Source of the DNA: Hydractinia symbiolongicarpus
Taxonomy: Eukaryota; Cnidaria; Hydrozoa; Anthoathecata; Hydractiniidae
DNA: 64,000 bases
Assembly: GCF_029227915.1 (NCBI RefSeq)
Contig: NC_079886.1
Span: 22,978,501 to 23,042,500 of the forward strand
Direction of reading: 5' to 3'
Positions 11,784 through 25,014 of the stretch are shown here, piece after piece (within the stretch, counting starts at the first letter, position 1; each line of letters starts with the position of its first letter). A program made the translations under genes and the position numbers. The notes under the pieces are model-generated. The model was given only the letters and a program-made list of their open reading frames with translations, was not told where the DNA came from and ran no database searches.

Positions 11784-12033
11784 GTGTGTTACGATAATTC
11801 ACATGTTTTCGTGTTGCGATAACTCTCATGTTTTCGTGATACGATAACTCGCATGTTTGCGTGTTACAATAACTCGCATGTTTGCGTGTCACGATAACTC
11901 GCATGCTTGTGTGTTGCGATAGCTCACATGTTTCCGTGTTACGATAACTCGCATGTTTGTGTGTTACGATAACTCGTATGTTTTCGTGTCACGATAACTC
12001 GCATGTTTGCGTGTTGCGATAACTCGCTTGTTT
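11784..12033. repeat. 25-bp minisatellite, ten copies
   Basis: Ten consecutive 25-base units fill exactly 250 bases. The consensus is close to gcgtgttacgataactcgcat plus gttt. Units differ by a few substitutions with no length change, so the array has kept perfect register. There are no unique spacers, so it is not a CRISPR. No coding role is apparent. Confidence 0.9.
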
Positions 12034-15000
12034 GCGCATAGTCTGAAAATAAACGGTTTTTAAAAGGGTTACTGCTACCTTAACTAGTATTTTTGTGTGT
12101 TATTATAATTGTTAAAGTATTTTATTAAGTAGCATTTTTGCGTGTTATTTAAAAACTGACACCTCATATTCTGCTTGTTTAGCCAACTTGCTTCCTATAG
12201 GCGTGTCACTTATGGGCCACCGTAGATACCACTGCATAGTTATTGAATGAAGTTTGTTTTGAAAAATAGAATCCACACAAACAAGTCAGGAATCGTTATA
12301 AGCAAAATCAGTTAAACTAATAACGAAGTTTGTTTAAGAGTATTTTGTGTATAGAGTAATATGGGATTTGTTTCAAAGTAAGGGTGTTTAACCCAACCGC
12401 TAAGAGGTACTCAAACCAAGTCTTAAGGATACGGTAACCCCCTTAACACACACTCAGTAAATTTAAAACATCTCCAAATTACGACAAAATTATTTTTTTA
12501 AACATAATATTTTCTAAAAGATTGATAAATTTTCTATAGGATGATATATTTTTTTAACAAATAGGTAAAAAATTCTTTTTAACATAAAAAATAAAAAATT
12601 AGATCTTATGCACAAAAACGATTATTATACGAGAAAAAAATACTTTACGAGAAAAAGCGTTTTTTTCGACTTTTGATTACCTCTTTTATTTAGAAATAAG
12701 AAACACGATAAAAAATATTTTAGGGGTTGATGACCGAGCCACATCATATGCTCGTCATGTTTCAGAAACCTTTGTAATGTGTTCATATGAGAGGCGAATC
12801 AACTCGTCTTGCCGAGATCTCGTTTATTTCCACCGAGATCTTGGCAAGGCGGGATGGAATTTTACCATGTAAACACACCAGCTAGGCTAACCAGGCTGCC
12901 TGTTAAAATTATTCTTTTGTAGAAAGCATGTTTATTTTTGTATAGAAATGCCAAAGATATTGATGTTTTTCTTGTTTTATCCAACTCCCTGATTTAATTT
13001 TATAATTTTTATTTCATAACGCTTTACAAATCATTTTATGAAATAAGATTTTTGAATAAATTTTTTTGAAAAAAATATGGATTAAAAGGGGTTACCTTAT
13101 CTTTCAGCAATAGGGAACTTTCGCAAACGAACTGAAGACGGACTGCGACTTTTTATTTCCATAGTTGTAGCTGTTGCAGTCCGTCCTTGGACTGTTTTTA
13201 AAAAATAATTTTGCAAAATTAAAAACACATCAAAACAAGATGGAGGATTTGCTTTTGGACAAGCTGGAGTTAGGTACAATTGATGATATGAAGAATTTAT
13301 CCTTCTTCCAGAAACAAACATAAAAGATAACCCCACTTTTTCGTACTGATTTTACTCTAAATTTTTACTTAATAATTGGTATTAAGTTAAAAGTTGGACC
13401 GACTTTAGATTTGGAAAGGCACACCTTATCAGACTGAAAAATGCTTTTAAGTTGGATAAGACAGTCATAACAGAAAATTGCTAAAAAGTCGACCGCTAGA
13501 GGCGCTTCGTCTACTCCTAAATAGGTTGGCATTTCCTTGTAGGTCTTCCGGAAGATCAGTTCAAGATCTATCTCTCATTTTAAACAAAATTCTGGATCTA
13601 ATTCATGACAGATTTTATCATTTGGTATCATCTTTGATCATTTGATCAGCTTTGACTGTCAAGTGCAAATTTAAAATTATTTGCAGATACCGTTTATAAT
13701 AAAGGTGCTCCACTCGGCAATTGATTGGGTTTTATTAATGGAACGCTAAGACAGGTGGCTAGACCAAGTGCTGATCAACGACATCATGGATATAAGATGC
13801 AGTCAGTTAGTGGTCTCCAGTTAGTACTCCAAATGGTCTGATAGCTTATCTGTTTGGCCCAGAGAAGATTCTCGCTATGACAGTTACGTGTTCCTACTGA
13901 AATGAATACTAAACATATACTTAAAAGCATCGTATCTCTCTCTAATGATCCTCTTGTTAACCTGCACAGAAGAAATTAAAACAAAGCAAATAAGCAGATG
14001 TACGTAAGCAGTTCGGTTACTTTGTTTTTTGATGCATAAATGACTGCAAATTTATTGGATGAAAAGCGATGTATTTATTACCTGCATAAAAATACCAGCG
14101 TTTATGTAATTAGTCGCAATGGTGTCCCAACATTTTCCTCTCAGCAGTGTACCTTTTTGTGTACACTGCTTAGGATTTTCAGCCAGGATCTACTTGACTT
14201 GCTTAGTACGGTTCTTTTTAATTGCTCCTCTAGATGTTTAACGCTGGGTAACAGTTTTACTTATGGCTTGACCCCGGGCCATGGCTAGTATAGTTAAAAT
14301 TTCATTTAAGTTCCTCTTGGATCTTATGCTTCCCTAAAAAACTTTAAACGTCATTAATGGCTATTTTACCCTGTAAGAGTCCTGTTTATTGTGTACACAT
14401 GCCCATTTTCTTAAAATGAAATTAAAACAACTACGTCACGCGTTAGTGGTCTATTGTTTTCTTACTTTAACAGTGTGCTTTTTTATACCGCCATCTTTAT
14501 CTGTGTAGCATGCCGAATATGGTACACTCCAATGTTGATGACTTAACAAGGCTTTTAAATATAGCTACGACTAACTTCGCACGTTGCAGATATAAAGGGC
14601 GTACCAGTGTCTGTCGACACCATCCTCGTCGTCAGGGTTTGTTGCCTGATGTCAAAGCCACTAGCGCTTACTTGATGGCTAACAAGACCTTAGTACAGGC
14701 TACTGTTCATAACCAGCATATTGCTTACTATGAGTAATAAATAATTTGTCTTGCTGTTACAATTACTGCGGCTACTAAAGGGAATTTGATCGAGTCCTCG
14801 TTCTTTACTTGCACATTACGTTGACGATAGATTCTGGTTGTCTATGTTTTTAACTTTACAAAGTTTTATTTCAAACCAAGTTATTATTTGTCTCTTTGGG
14901 ACAAAGTTGTAAGCCTTAGATGACTTCTAGCTAGTTATATTTTCAATGAGGAAACAAAAAAACTCTACCAAGGGCTAGCTAGATAAGTATATATAAAATA

Positions 15001-15209
15001 ATTTACCAGGTATTATAAATAATGTCAGCAAAAGAGCTAATTTTTCATAAGCAAACCGGTTGTTATGATTAGGCTAAAAAATAATACATTGCATAATTTT
15101 TTAGGTTCGTACTTTTTTAGAATAATAATTTAATAATTTCATTTCAGTTGTAAATCCTTATGTGGAGTTTTTAGATTTGGAAGTTAACAATAATTTCTGG
15201 ATTTCGTTT
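12034..15209. other. Long gene-poor stretch
   Basis: I see no gene. A palindrome (cttgccgagatctcg ... cgagatcttggcaag) at about 12809-12848 is probably a small MITE. A smaller stem, CAGTGTAC / GTACACTG, lies at 14145-14168. The forward frames at 14040-14288 and 14510-14737 lack recognisable domains and I do not call them. Confidence 0.4.
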
Positions 15210-15345
15210 GACTGGTGGCTTTGTGGTAGAGCGTTCGCCTTCAGTGCCAAAGATCTTGGGTTCAAAACCCGCCAATTCATGCCAGAGATGCTAAAATATG
15301 AATCGATTCTTTCTCCTTCACGTTCAGAATTAGAATAAAATGGAT
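15210..15345 (+). mobile_element. tRNA-derived SINE, copy 1
   Basis: The head resembles a tRNA on the plus strand. TGGCTTTGTGGTAGAGC matches a D-arm / A box, and an anticodon-like stem follows. GGGTTCAAAACCC matches the T-arm / B box. It continues into a non-tRNA body, cgccaattcatgccagagatg then ctaaaa. The same head and body junction occurs in reverse orientation at 54175-54291. The acceptor stem is not preserved, so this is a SINE rather than a tRNA gene. Confidence 0.6.
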
Positions 15346-18300
15346 ATCTTAGGGGGTTGTCTAGTTGAGCGGTTGTTGTGACTGATGTGGCAGTTTTTTA
15401 AAATTTTTTTATCAATTTAGTAGTACGAAATAAACAGAAAAAATGTAATGAAAAATAAGATTTATTTCTATTTGCTAATGGCTTATAACATCTGCCTATG
15501 TACATTTTAGCACGATATTGCCTAAATTATGTTTTTACAAAGCTGAAAAAGGAACCGTTTTTTTAATATAAAATGTCAACAATGAAAAAATCTGCCAAAA
15601 TTACATCTTTCATAAAAATATTTACTACTCGACTTACCATTTCTTGGCCAATTTCATTATCCATTTTTCATAGTCTCCGCCATCTTTTTAGCAAATTGTT
15701 GCATATATTATGACGCGTGAATAAATTATCTATACCGGATGTAACCTCCAGGGATTTTTTTGGCGCCGTCTTTGATGTCAAAAAGAAAGAACCCCTGGTG
15801 ACGAAGTTCTGTCCACACGCAGATAAGCTTATCCATGAAACGAAAAAGTTCCGTATCTATGCAAAACCTAAAACCGTTTCGCTCCAATTCTTTAACAGCA
15901 AGCTGTGATCAAAATGGCGATTTTAAAAGGTAAACAAAACGCTCACGTTTCACTTGATGGATTAGGTCAGTCTTTCTTACTTGGCTGTACATATTATATT
16001 TCCACAACGTGCAAGCATGGTATGATATCACGTGATGTGTAGAAGAATGTCTTATATTCTAAAAATCTGAATTAAATCAAACCAGTAACATGCTATGCTT
16101 CTTTGTTTTGTCTTGTTTTTGTCTCGTTTGCCTATATAAGTGTAATTATTTTTCGGTTGCCTGAAAAAAGTTATGGTTTATGACAAATAGCTACGTTTTA
16201 TGGATTGAAATTCGTCGTAACTGTTATTATGCGTTAAATAAATTATCATGGTTTACCATATTGTTGTGCTTATTACTAGCCTCGCTATTTCTTGATCATG
16301 CGGCTATTGATAGTCATAGTGTGGTCATGAATTGTTCCCACTGTTATTCGTGCGGTTTTGTTGTCAAGCATTTATGGAGTTTGTTATGGTCACAATGCTA
16401 GCAACTTTATTTGTGCAATGTTTTTTTATTTGTGTGATGCTTATGGACCGATTAAGGATCCTAAAACGAAGAAATTTACTTGCTTGGAAAGTCAATTGCA
16501 TAGATTCTTTTCAATTATTATCATGCACCTCAGGCGGAAGCATCTGACGGAATACTTTTGGATATACGTATAGTTCCTTTATAGAATTACATGCAAGCCA
16601 ATCAGATGGAGAGTTAAAACTAATTAAAAATAAAACATTTATTAAACAAATGATGAATTATGTTGCACTCCATCTTCTATTATCTTCCACAGTAAAACAC
16701 AAAATATAAGCAATCAGATGGAGAGCTGAAATTAACTGAGGCGCGAATGTTTTAGAACAACAAGAAACAAGAACAACGAAAAAGACAAAAACAAACTCTG
16801 ATTGTCTCAGACAAAATGAATTGTTTTTGTTATCACATTCCTTTCATTATCATCTCATTCCCTTTCTTTCTCGCTCGTTCTCGTTGATATTCGAATCCGC
16901 TGCGGGTCGTCGAATGTCACAAGCTCGACTGAATAATTACGGATATTTGATTTTACCTTGCTGAATATCTGCTTATTATTCATACGAGAAATGAAAATGC
17001 ATTCAAAAGTATTCAAAAACAAATATGGCTGCCTATAAACACTGAAAAAAAAGTGATTCAATATTTAACAGTGGAAAAGTCTTTCTTTGGCGGCTCGTGC
17101 ACTACGGCAGGAAAAAGAATAATAATTAATTAGTAAGAAGGACGTTGTGTGTAGCTACCCCATTGTATTCTGTTATGAATTAGCTCATAAATATTTCATA
17201 AACTTATATTGATGTAAAATAATATAAAACCGCAAAGCCATTCAGACTAGAAAAGCTGCAAAACCACTCCTCGCGACACATTGAATAATTTTTTTGATAT
17301 CGAACTGAAAGAAGACGATATATTTTACGTAAGTAAAAAAAAATATTTAAAACAAATTATCTAATGTTTTCAAAGTAAGTGTTATTTTCTAAATTATTTT
17401 AAACTGTAATTTGTTGAAGGTTTGATTTTTATTGGGTTTTCTTAACGGCGTTTGATCATTAATAAATATTCACAAACATGAAACTGGATTTTCTCAACTC
17501 ATTTATATTCATTCGAACCTTGTAATATTTTAAAAAAACAAAAAAGAAGCACAATATTATAAAATCTGTTTATCGCTTTTTAAGATAGGTCGACGGAAGA
17601 AGTTTTTGAAAGGACACGTGTAGGAATCAACAACAAAAAGGGGAAATTATGACCAAAGCACAGTCTATTTCCTCGGCTCCAGATTTTTTCTTTATATAAG
17701 ACCTTTGCCTTGATGAGCTTGACAATGAACGGTTTGATGACATTTTCCTTCCCCTTCCTCCTCTAGTGGTTACTTTCAACAGACACTTAATCCCTTCTAA
17801 TAGCCCTGCCCCAAATCATACCCCCTTGACTTCCTCCTTGACAAATTCTTCAAAACGGATATCTTGTTGTCCTGTCAGATAATCGTCACATCTGTGCGAA
17901 ATGAAACTCGTGGCAATGAAGGCTGAATTTTCACAAAATTTAGTTAATAAAATCTAAATGCTGTGTTGTATAATGCTACAGAAAATAGCTCACATGTGGT
18001 AAAACAACGATGCCTCACATAATATTTTTGCAAAAGGCCCTTTCCGTTTTTGAATATTCCTCGAAAACGGTATTATTTGGCCAGAACTCTACAGTACAGG
18101 TTTTCTTGGTGTAGGTGAAGTCCGAGTAACCAACGTCGGTAATAAGCTCTCTATACTATCCCCGATGCCTACATTATGAAAAAATCCGCTCCACGGTCCG
18201 AAAACTTGAAAACAATCGTGCCAACGTCAGCAAAAATTAGTACTCTTTGAGATTTTAGATCTTACCAATAAAGACCTATTGTGAAATGCTGTGAATGTTG

Positions 18301-18476
18301 ACAAGTTAGGAGTGCGTGTTACTTTCATAGTAGACACAACTTTCTCAATTGCTTGTGGCGTGGTTTGACATTCCGTCCTCCTTTGCATTAATTTCGTCCG
18401 TGATTGAAGGTAGCCATTTATTGTTTCATTGGTAACCATTAATTCACTATTATTTCTACAAATTTTGCAGTGTTAA
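15346..18476. other. Gene-poor stretch with unassigned short frames
   Basis: Forward frames at 16180-16401 and 16358-16573 overlap. They include a cysteine-rich stretch that could be an exon or a decayed gene, but I cannot assign a family. The block caatcagatggagag occurs twice (about 16597 and 16713) in similar surroundings, indicating a local duplication. Nothing else is supported. Confidence 0.35.
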
Positions 18477-18555
18477 GCAACCTCGTCCCCAAGACTTGTT
18501 AGGCTTTTTATCGTCCGGATATAAAAAGCATAACAAGTCCTGGGGACGAGGTTGC
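18477..18555. mobile_element. Foldback MITE, CCTCGTCCCCAGG family, copy 2
   Basis: A 79-bp near-perfect palindrome. GCAACCTCGTCCCC, acttgtta and gctttttat pair with ataaaaagc, taacaagt and GGGGACGAGGTTGC at the other end. It shares the terminus of the element at 9513-9594. It encodes nothing and could form a stable hairpin. Confidence 0.7.
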
Positions 18556-18678
18556 AGTTTTAGAATTTGTTCTCACAAAACAGAAAGTAAACAAAGCTAC
18601 TTGGCGTCCCGATCCTTATCTAAAGCAAAAGTAACCTCGTTTTTATGTAATGTGTTGATTTTGTACCACCACGGCTAA

Positions 18679-19950
18679 TCATGCAAAGGGGTTATAGAAA
18701 AGCTTAGTCAGGATGTACATAAAAACAAGATTAGTTTTTGCGTGTCTGTACATTTTAGGCAGGTGGTGGCTAGTTTGTATCGGCGAAAGTAGGTCAACAA
18801 TTTTTGACGCGTTCTGACATCTCCATTTCTCATGTTCATTATTTAACGCAAATACTTTTGAAGGGATTTTTGCACAACGACGATGATACCATTCATTACC
18901 CGAGCACATTGCCATAAAAAGTCTTTTGTCCTTCGCAACATCATCTTCAAAAAAGATGTCTCTGCATAAACAATGTAAGTCGTACGCTTTTGCATAAGCA
19001 CGACAAAAACGAACTCTTTTGATAACTTTTGGAAATGGACTAAATCGGCCAACTTCCAGGCAATTTAACAAGTGAGCTCTCATTTGTTGTGTATCGAATG
19101 ACACAGATTGTGGACTACTTCCAAGAAATTCTTCAACAGAAAATGCTACTGCAAACAGACCACAATCAATGTCATTCTATTGTTGCTGAACTGTGATATT
19201 TGTCACTTTAATACTGGCGTTGTGACAGTTCGCTATACGAGCTATTTTTTTTAAAGATTCTCTATCTTGATCTCTATTGTGCTGGCTTAAAGAATCATAA
19301 ACGTATACTTCGTCATGAGCTTTTCTGATGACAGTTATCCAGTGTAGACGTTGCTCTACGTATGGTACTTGAATAAACTTATTTCGCCAGCGCAAATAGC
19401 AGGAGAAGTTTAAACCACTGTCTTCAAACCATCCACGCCACTCTGCTGCTTCATGATGACTTGAGCCAAATTAATGGTGGCGTGCGTCAATTGGCTACCC
19501 TTTAGAATTTCATCTCGGATGGTATCGTCCAGTCTACCTTGATAACGTCTTGGAGAAAGCTCGGGATGAAGAATTGGTTTAACGAACGTAATTTCGTTTT
19601 CTTCTGCATCTTCTCCGTAGCTGCTGTCAAAAATATCAAGTTAAGAATATTTTGTAAAAATAGGTAAAAACAAACACAAAAGCCTTTCATGTATTAAATA
19701 ATTAGGAATAACACAAGAGTAATAATTATGTTTTATACATACTTCTCCATAGTAACTACTTCCACTTCGTTTGCTATATGAATTTCGGAAGCTTTGGGTG
19801 ATATCTTTGCTTGTGCATGTGCAACTGTTTTTGTTGGCTTCTCCATATCTGAAAGGGAAGTCCGTGCCTTGTAATACTGTCGCATCATGTCTGCAGTCTT
19901 GCCCACTCTTCCAGTTTCTCGCGCGCCAAAGATGCATTACGTCATACACA
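18679..19950 (-). pseudogene. Ulp1-like cysteine protease with PHD finger, inactivated
   Basis: Reading on the minus strand, an upstream exon ends at 19743 with a GTATGT donor (19737-19742). A 119-base intron ends at a tandem cag-cag acceptor (19621-19626), and the downstream exon runs to 18679. It encodes a Ulp1/C48-type catalytic domain: LHWITV with the catalytic His, VYDSL with the Asp, VQQQ with the oxyanion Gln, and IDCGLF with the Cys. A PHD-like Cys/His cluster follows (CLC, then C-x(n)-WYHRRC, ending CQNA where a last Cys is expected). Lesions: a frameshift near 19440 and an in-frame TAG at 19177-19179 between the Gln and Cys motifs. Such Ulp1-PHD proteins are common as repeated, transposon-linked genes in cnidarians (recollection, not searched). 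The upstream exon start is not resolved. Confidence 0.6.
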
Positions 19951-22517
19951 ACATCACATAGTACCCGCGATACAAACTAGCCACCACCTTTTAGGCATGA
20001 TTATTTAACCTACATAGCATAATAAGCAAGTTAGACATTTTAAGGGATATTTTAAGGAACCGAATTCCGAATATCTTTTTGTTTTCGTCGGAAAATTTTT
20101 TTTAAATACTGAATATAAGCATTCTTTCGGTATTTAAAACAAGGCATTTATTTTAAACTCTTTCCAGTAATGAGTTTTTCTAAGATTAAACACTAAACAT
20201 TTCGTTCTGATTGGTTGAAAGTTTACAACGAAATATTTCGCCTCTAAAAAGTAAAAACTATTTCGACTCTCTGGCGAAGCGAATTTTTTAAAGCAAAATC
20301 TGAACAAACAAAGCTGCGCATGCTCAGATAGATTTTGCCACAAATGCGCTTTTGATAATCCTCCTTAAGTTCTAAATTGGGGGTTAAAAATGGAAGAAAA
20401 TAAAAAAAGCTGCGATATCATAATTTCCCTGTTATTAATCCATTAACTCTCCCTGTTTGACATCCCTTATTGTCTCAGCGCAAGTCGAAATTTATCTGTT
20501 AAAACCCAGAGCAAATCGCGAAGTCATTTTTTTTGCTTTATGGTAAAGCGGGATAAAGTAACCAGTCCCAGAATATCAATACACATTTTAATAACCTTGT
20601 TTCCATGACCTTGCTTTCTCTTTTTAGCTACCAGGCACGTAAAAAACCTTGGGACGAGCTTGTGATTTAAAGTTTTCAGAGGTTTCTTGACCCTGTGCAA
20701 AATTTTATTTCAGGATAGAATTCTATTTGAAACATACAATCAATCATGTTGACATCCAACGTTCCCCAGGCTTATTGCTTGATTTTTATATCGAAGCTGA
20801 GTGTTCGAATCTCCCTTGATACAAGGTTCTTATAAAGTTTAATGCCTTTTTTTATTTAGTAAAAAAAAAAAGAAATTTACATTGCAATAATTTTTAGGGT
20901 CAGAAGTTTCAGCCTTACATGCTATAAAATAAATCTGTTTCTCTCACATCTTCCAAGTAAGAATACGTGAAAACAAGATGACGTAAGGTGTAAGTAGACA
21001 TGATGTCAAACACTTGGCTACTGTTTTTACTGTGTATTTAGTTGTTATTCATAACATATACAGAATGTTTGTTAAATAACTTTGTGTATAATAGCATGTA
21101 GATCATTGTTAAGGTCAAAAAAGTAACAAGAGAAAGAAGTGGGAAAAGCTTTTGAAAAATTGTTGATACACATAAACATAAAACTTAGAAAAAGGAGGTA
21201 TTTGTTTTTCTTTAGTTCTTTTATTAACAACAATTCTTGTTTATTTTTGCTGAGGTTATGCATTTTAATCATTTACGTTCAAGCTTCTCCTTTGTCGCCC
21301 ACAAATTAAAAGTCATATCTTTTTATAAGCCACAGCGCGTTGTAATTATGGTTGATTCACCTGCATGTGACACATATTACAATGTATTCTCCACCTTAGA
21401 GGTTAAACAATTAATTATTACATTTTTGAAAACATTGGGCGAGAAATAAAAATCTTCTCTCGTTTTTTAATTTCGTTATTTGTTAGAATGTCTTAAGAAT
21501 ATTTTATGTAAGCAATAAAGAGCGTTTCACGCATATTTCAATAAGTTTGTGTAACAGCGTGAATTGCATCACATCCAGGACACATTTTATATATATAAAA
21601 CTAGTTGATAAGAACGTTAGGATAAGACTTTGCTAACAATTAAAAACATGTGAAGAATGTTCTCAGCCTAAATTTAACCTGAGATTATAAGAACAAAATG
21701 ATTTGAGTCTAGAATTACTAAGAACCAGCATTATTTTGGAATAGTTTTTCATTCTTTATTTTAACTAGTATACGTGCGACAACTCAAAAGAACACGAAAT
21801 AAGAATAAGAATATTTAAGGCTGAAAAAGTGAGAAAAAAAATCACATTCAGCCTACGTTGAAGTTTAGTTGTTTTTGTTATAAAAAAAACATGTGTTTTC
21901 TTGAACTTGTTAAATGGGCGTTAGCGGCACATAAAAGATTATTTTTTATAAAAATACTTTATTAAAACAATACTTTCTGATATCTGTAATTACTGTAATA
22001 TCTGCATGATCATAAAAAGTTTGAAATTGCATTGAAATTACATTAACTACCAACTTATTATAATTTCCAGAACAAAAGCTCTACTTTTTTTAGTATCTGC
22101 GATGGAGATCTTAACAACTTTTAAGAATGAGAACTTGTAAACTTTTGTTACAAAAAAATGTTGATATATAAAAAGTTTTTTTTGTTGTTGAAATAAATTT
22201 AAAGATACAGTCTTATAAAGTGCAGAAATTCATAAGTTGAGTATACAAATTGAGTTACGTTATTTTATAATAAATTTGTTAAACTTTGTTTTTAGAAAAA
22301 AAGAGTTGACAAGAAGAGTGGAATTATGCAAACATAACCACATAGAATCTAGAGAGTTTTATACAAAGCTACAAGAAAAAGGCATAAAGAAAAGATTTTT
22401 AAAAGAAAAGAAATTGAAATGAAAAATTAAAAAGAGAAAGTTGAAAAAACAAATATACGTATATTGACAAGAATATATCTATGCTGACACGAACAACGTG
22501 GTTATTCGAATATCAAG
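19951..22517. other. AT-rich stretch upstream of the first GT31 gene
   Basis: I see no gene. A single CCTCGTCCCCAGG-family end, reading accttgggacgagcttg, lies at about 20638. The forward frame at 22237-22422 is low in complexity and Lys-rich. I did not call a promoter. Confidence 0.4.
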
Positions 22518-23660
22518 ATGGTAGCGCAGTTTGCATTTCAGACGACTCGGAGCCGCTTTATATTTATATGTTGTTTTGCAGCTTTTTTCTTCGTAATTTT
22601 CTTAGCACACCCAAGAAAGACTTTTCCAAAATCGGATGAAAACTCAATGCGTAGCTATGGTAGCGATGTGTTAAAACGCATAAAAAACTTAGAAGACCAA
22701 GTTCAACAAATTTACGATAATTTTATAAACTCTTACAGTAATGCGTTGACGAAAGCAGTCACGAAAGAAGTAAAAAAAATACCTAGTAATTCTTCTTCAT
22801 TTAATTATACCCAAATCAAGGCCAGTTCATTTTGGACAGGTGTTGATACCTATGGACAGTACGAAAACTTATATGCAAATCGAAGTCGGGATCATCAAAC
22901 ATGCCTGGTCACACAACGAAGATGCGATCAAAAGTATAAACTTTTAATCCTTATCACTACCCACATTTCGCATATCAGTCGACGTGAAACCATTAGAAAT
23001 ACGTGGGGAGTCGACAAAATGAAACGCTGGAAGACTGTGTTTCTCGTCGGTCGCTCTCGAAATACGTATGACTTGCGCTTGTTGTCCAACGAGATTGACA
23101 AGCACCAAGATATAATATTAGGTGATGTTTACGAAGACTTTTACAACTTGACATCTAAAGTTCAAGCAGGATTCGAATGGTCGATACGTTATTGTAGATA
23201 TAAGTATATGTTAAAAGGCGATGATGATGTTTTCATAAATTTCCCTAGGTTATTTTCATTTTTAACGTCCTCTGAAACGCCGACCAGCGAACTATACGCA
23301 GGTAACGTGCAGTACCAGGCCCACGTGTTTCGCAGTGGAAGATATGGTGTAACTAAAAACGAATTTCAAAGAAAAACATATCCGCGGTATTGCTCAGGAG
23401 GAGGGTTTATATTAACACGTGATGTGGTGGAGCGCATGATAGCGAAGTTTCCAAATGTAAAACGCATGAGTATTGATGATGCTTATATTGGGGAATTAGC
23501 CTTAAAATCAGGAATTGATGTCATGCATGAGGATAATTTTCGCATGTTTGAGGATGAAAAAGCCTGCGAGTTCAAGAGGGACACTATTGTCCATCATCCA
23601 GTCAAATCAAGAGATTGTATGGAGAAATTGTTCAAACGAAGTTTGGAGGAAACGTCTTGA
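22518..23660 (+). CDS. GT31 beta-1,3-galactosyltransferase-like protein, copy 1
   Basis: A single-exon gene of 380 residues, within the usual length of GT31 enzymes. These transfer galactose or N-acetylhexosamine from a UDP-sugar to glycan acceptors in the Golgi lumen. The topology is type II: a short basic cytoplasmic tail, a membrane anchor at ~13-30, a helical stem at ~49-66, then the lumenal catalytic domain. Family motifs in order: RRETIRNTWG (155-164), KTVFLVGRS (172-180), EDFYNLTSKVQ (206-216), the metal-binding GDDDVF with the Asp triplet at 235-237, YCSGGG (291-296) and IDDAYIGE (319-326) with the acidic catalytic-site residues. N-glycosylation sequons lie at 91, 96, 121 and 210. All key residues are present, so it is probably active. 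Acceptor specificity cannot be read from the sequence. AATAAA at 23949 is a plausible polyadenylation signal. Confidence 0.9.
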   Translation: MVAQFAFQTTRSRFIFICCFAAFFFVIFLAHPRKTFPKSDENSMRSYGSDVLKRIKNLEDQVQQIYDNFINSYSNALTKAVTKEVKKIPSNSSSFNYTQIKASSFWTGVDTYGQYENLYANRSRDHQTCLVTQRRCDQKYKLLILITTHISHISRRETIRNTWGVDKMKRWKTVFLVGRSRNTYDLRLLSNEIDKHQDIILGDVYEDFYNLTSKVQAGFEWSIRYCRYKYMLKGDDDVFINFPRLFSFLTSSETPTSELYAGNVQYQAHVFRSGRYGVTKNEFQRKTYPRYCSGGGFILTRDVVERMIAKFPNVKRMSIDDAYIGELALKSGIDVMHEDNFRMFEDEKACEFKRDTIVHHPVKSRDCMEKLFKRSLEETS

Positions 23661-25014
23661 TATAGCGCATAATATTTTTTTTTAGCTCAGCTGTTTTTTT
23701 TTGTTTTGTTTTGTTTTAAATTGTCATAAATTCTTGTGTTGGTAAAAATTAGGATTATTTACATGGAAATGTGTTTTTTAAGCTGCTAAAAAATAATATA
23801 TGACTAGAAGTTTTTCTTGTGTTTGTTCTAGTTATTTCTGACACCAAATTGTGTTTTGGCGCCATTTTACTTTTTATTTAAATCAAAATATATAACAAAA
23901 AATTGAGCACCTTGTTTTGAAAAAAATTATATATAAATTAATATGTAAAATAAAGATAAAAAATACTTTTTTGGAATTGAAACTTTACGATTCATGTGAA
24001 AATCTCTCAGCATCAATTAAGAAGACCTTCAGTGGCTTGAAATCAGATTAGATAGCGTTAAACACATTGTCAATCTCTTGAAAAAATTTTCAACTAACTC
24101 AAACATATTTATGGTCCGTTTAAGTTTGCCTTGTTGTACCAATGGACCAATTTTTGTGTTTGTGTGTTGAGGGACTTTAAAATAAGGTATTAGTTATAGC
24201 GAAGAACCATAAAAACAACAAAGAAAAACTGGAAAAAATCTTAAGTTTATAAAATAAATTATTTTGCGGACAGCTTTACTTGAAATTTATTCGGCTGAAT
24301 TTAGACATGGCTTATTGGATGAGGTGGAATTAGCTGACGGTTTGTGCCTCTATAAGTAAAAATTACCAGAAACTGTAGTTAAGTTATATGTCCAAATAGT
24401 GAAAACAATTCCAAGTTATAAGATTCAAAGATGAATGAAAATTCGGTTTATATATAAAAATTTATGATTTTTTTTCTTTATATTTTCTTCTAGCAGGGAA
24501 TTTTTTTTTTTTTTTTTTTGCTATTATATCATTGTATAGCTATTGCGTTCCTTTTTTACTCTTTCTTTTTTGGTATTTTTTTTATTGCGAATACAAATTG
24601 TAAACATTAGTCTTCTATTTGTTGTTGTCTTCAGAAATACCAAAGAATCATACATTTTATACCGCATTTTTTTAAAAAATATATATTTATAAGAACAACA
24701 AGGCTTGGAATGGCCGATAAATAAGAACAATGGAAATTTTTCAAAGACTGGTTATTGTTATTTCTGTGCGGGTTTTTTTTTTGTTTTTAATTACACTTCA
24801 GACTGTCTACTATTCTTTTTTTGTTCTTATTTCCTATCTATCTTCCAGCCTATTGTTGTTCTTACAAAATTGTTCTTAAATAAAAGTGTAAAACATAAAA
24901 TTTTCATTTTTGCGGAGACAAGATTCAGTAATAACCTGTTATATTTTTTATTTTTATGTGATAAACGTATTGTACCAAAATTTTGCCCTGACAACCCCCT
25001 TAGCAACACTAGAA
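23661..25014. other. 3' flank of GT31 copy 1, non-coding
   Basis: Strongly AT-rich, with a T tract at about 24502-24520. I see no gene. The two opposing frames near 24524-25046 are low-complexity accidents. Confidence 0.4.

Noticed and set aside
11784-12033. Possible CRISPR-like array
   Set aside because: The units are contiguous 25-mers without unique spacers, in an animal genome. It is a minisatellite.
14040-14737. Two forward frames, 82 and 75 residues
   Set aside because: No recognisable motif, no splice context, and AT-rich surroundings. Too weak to call genes.
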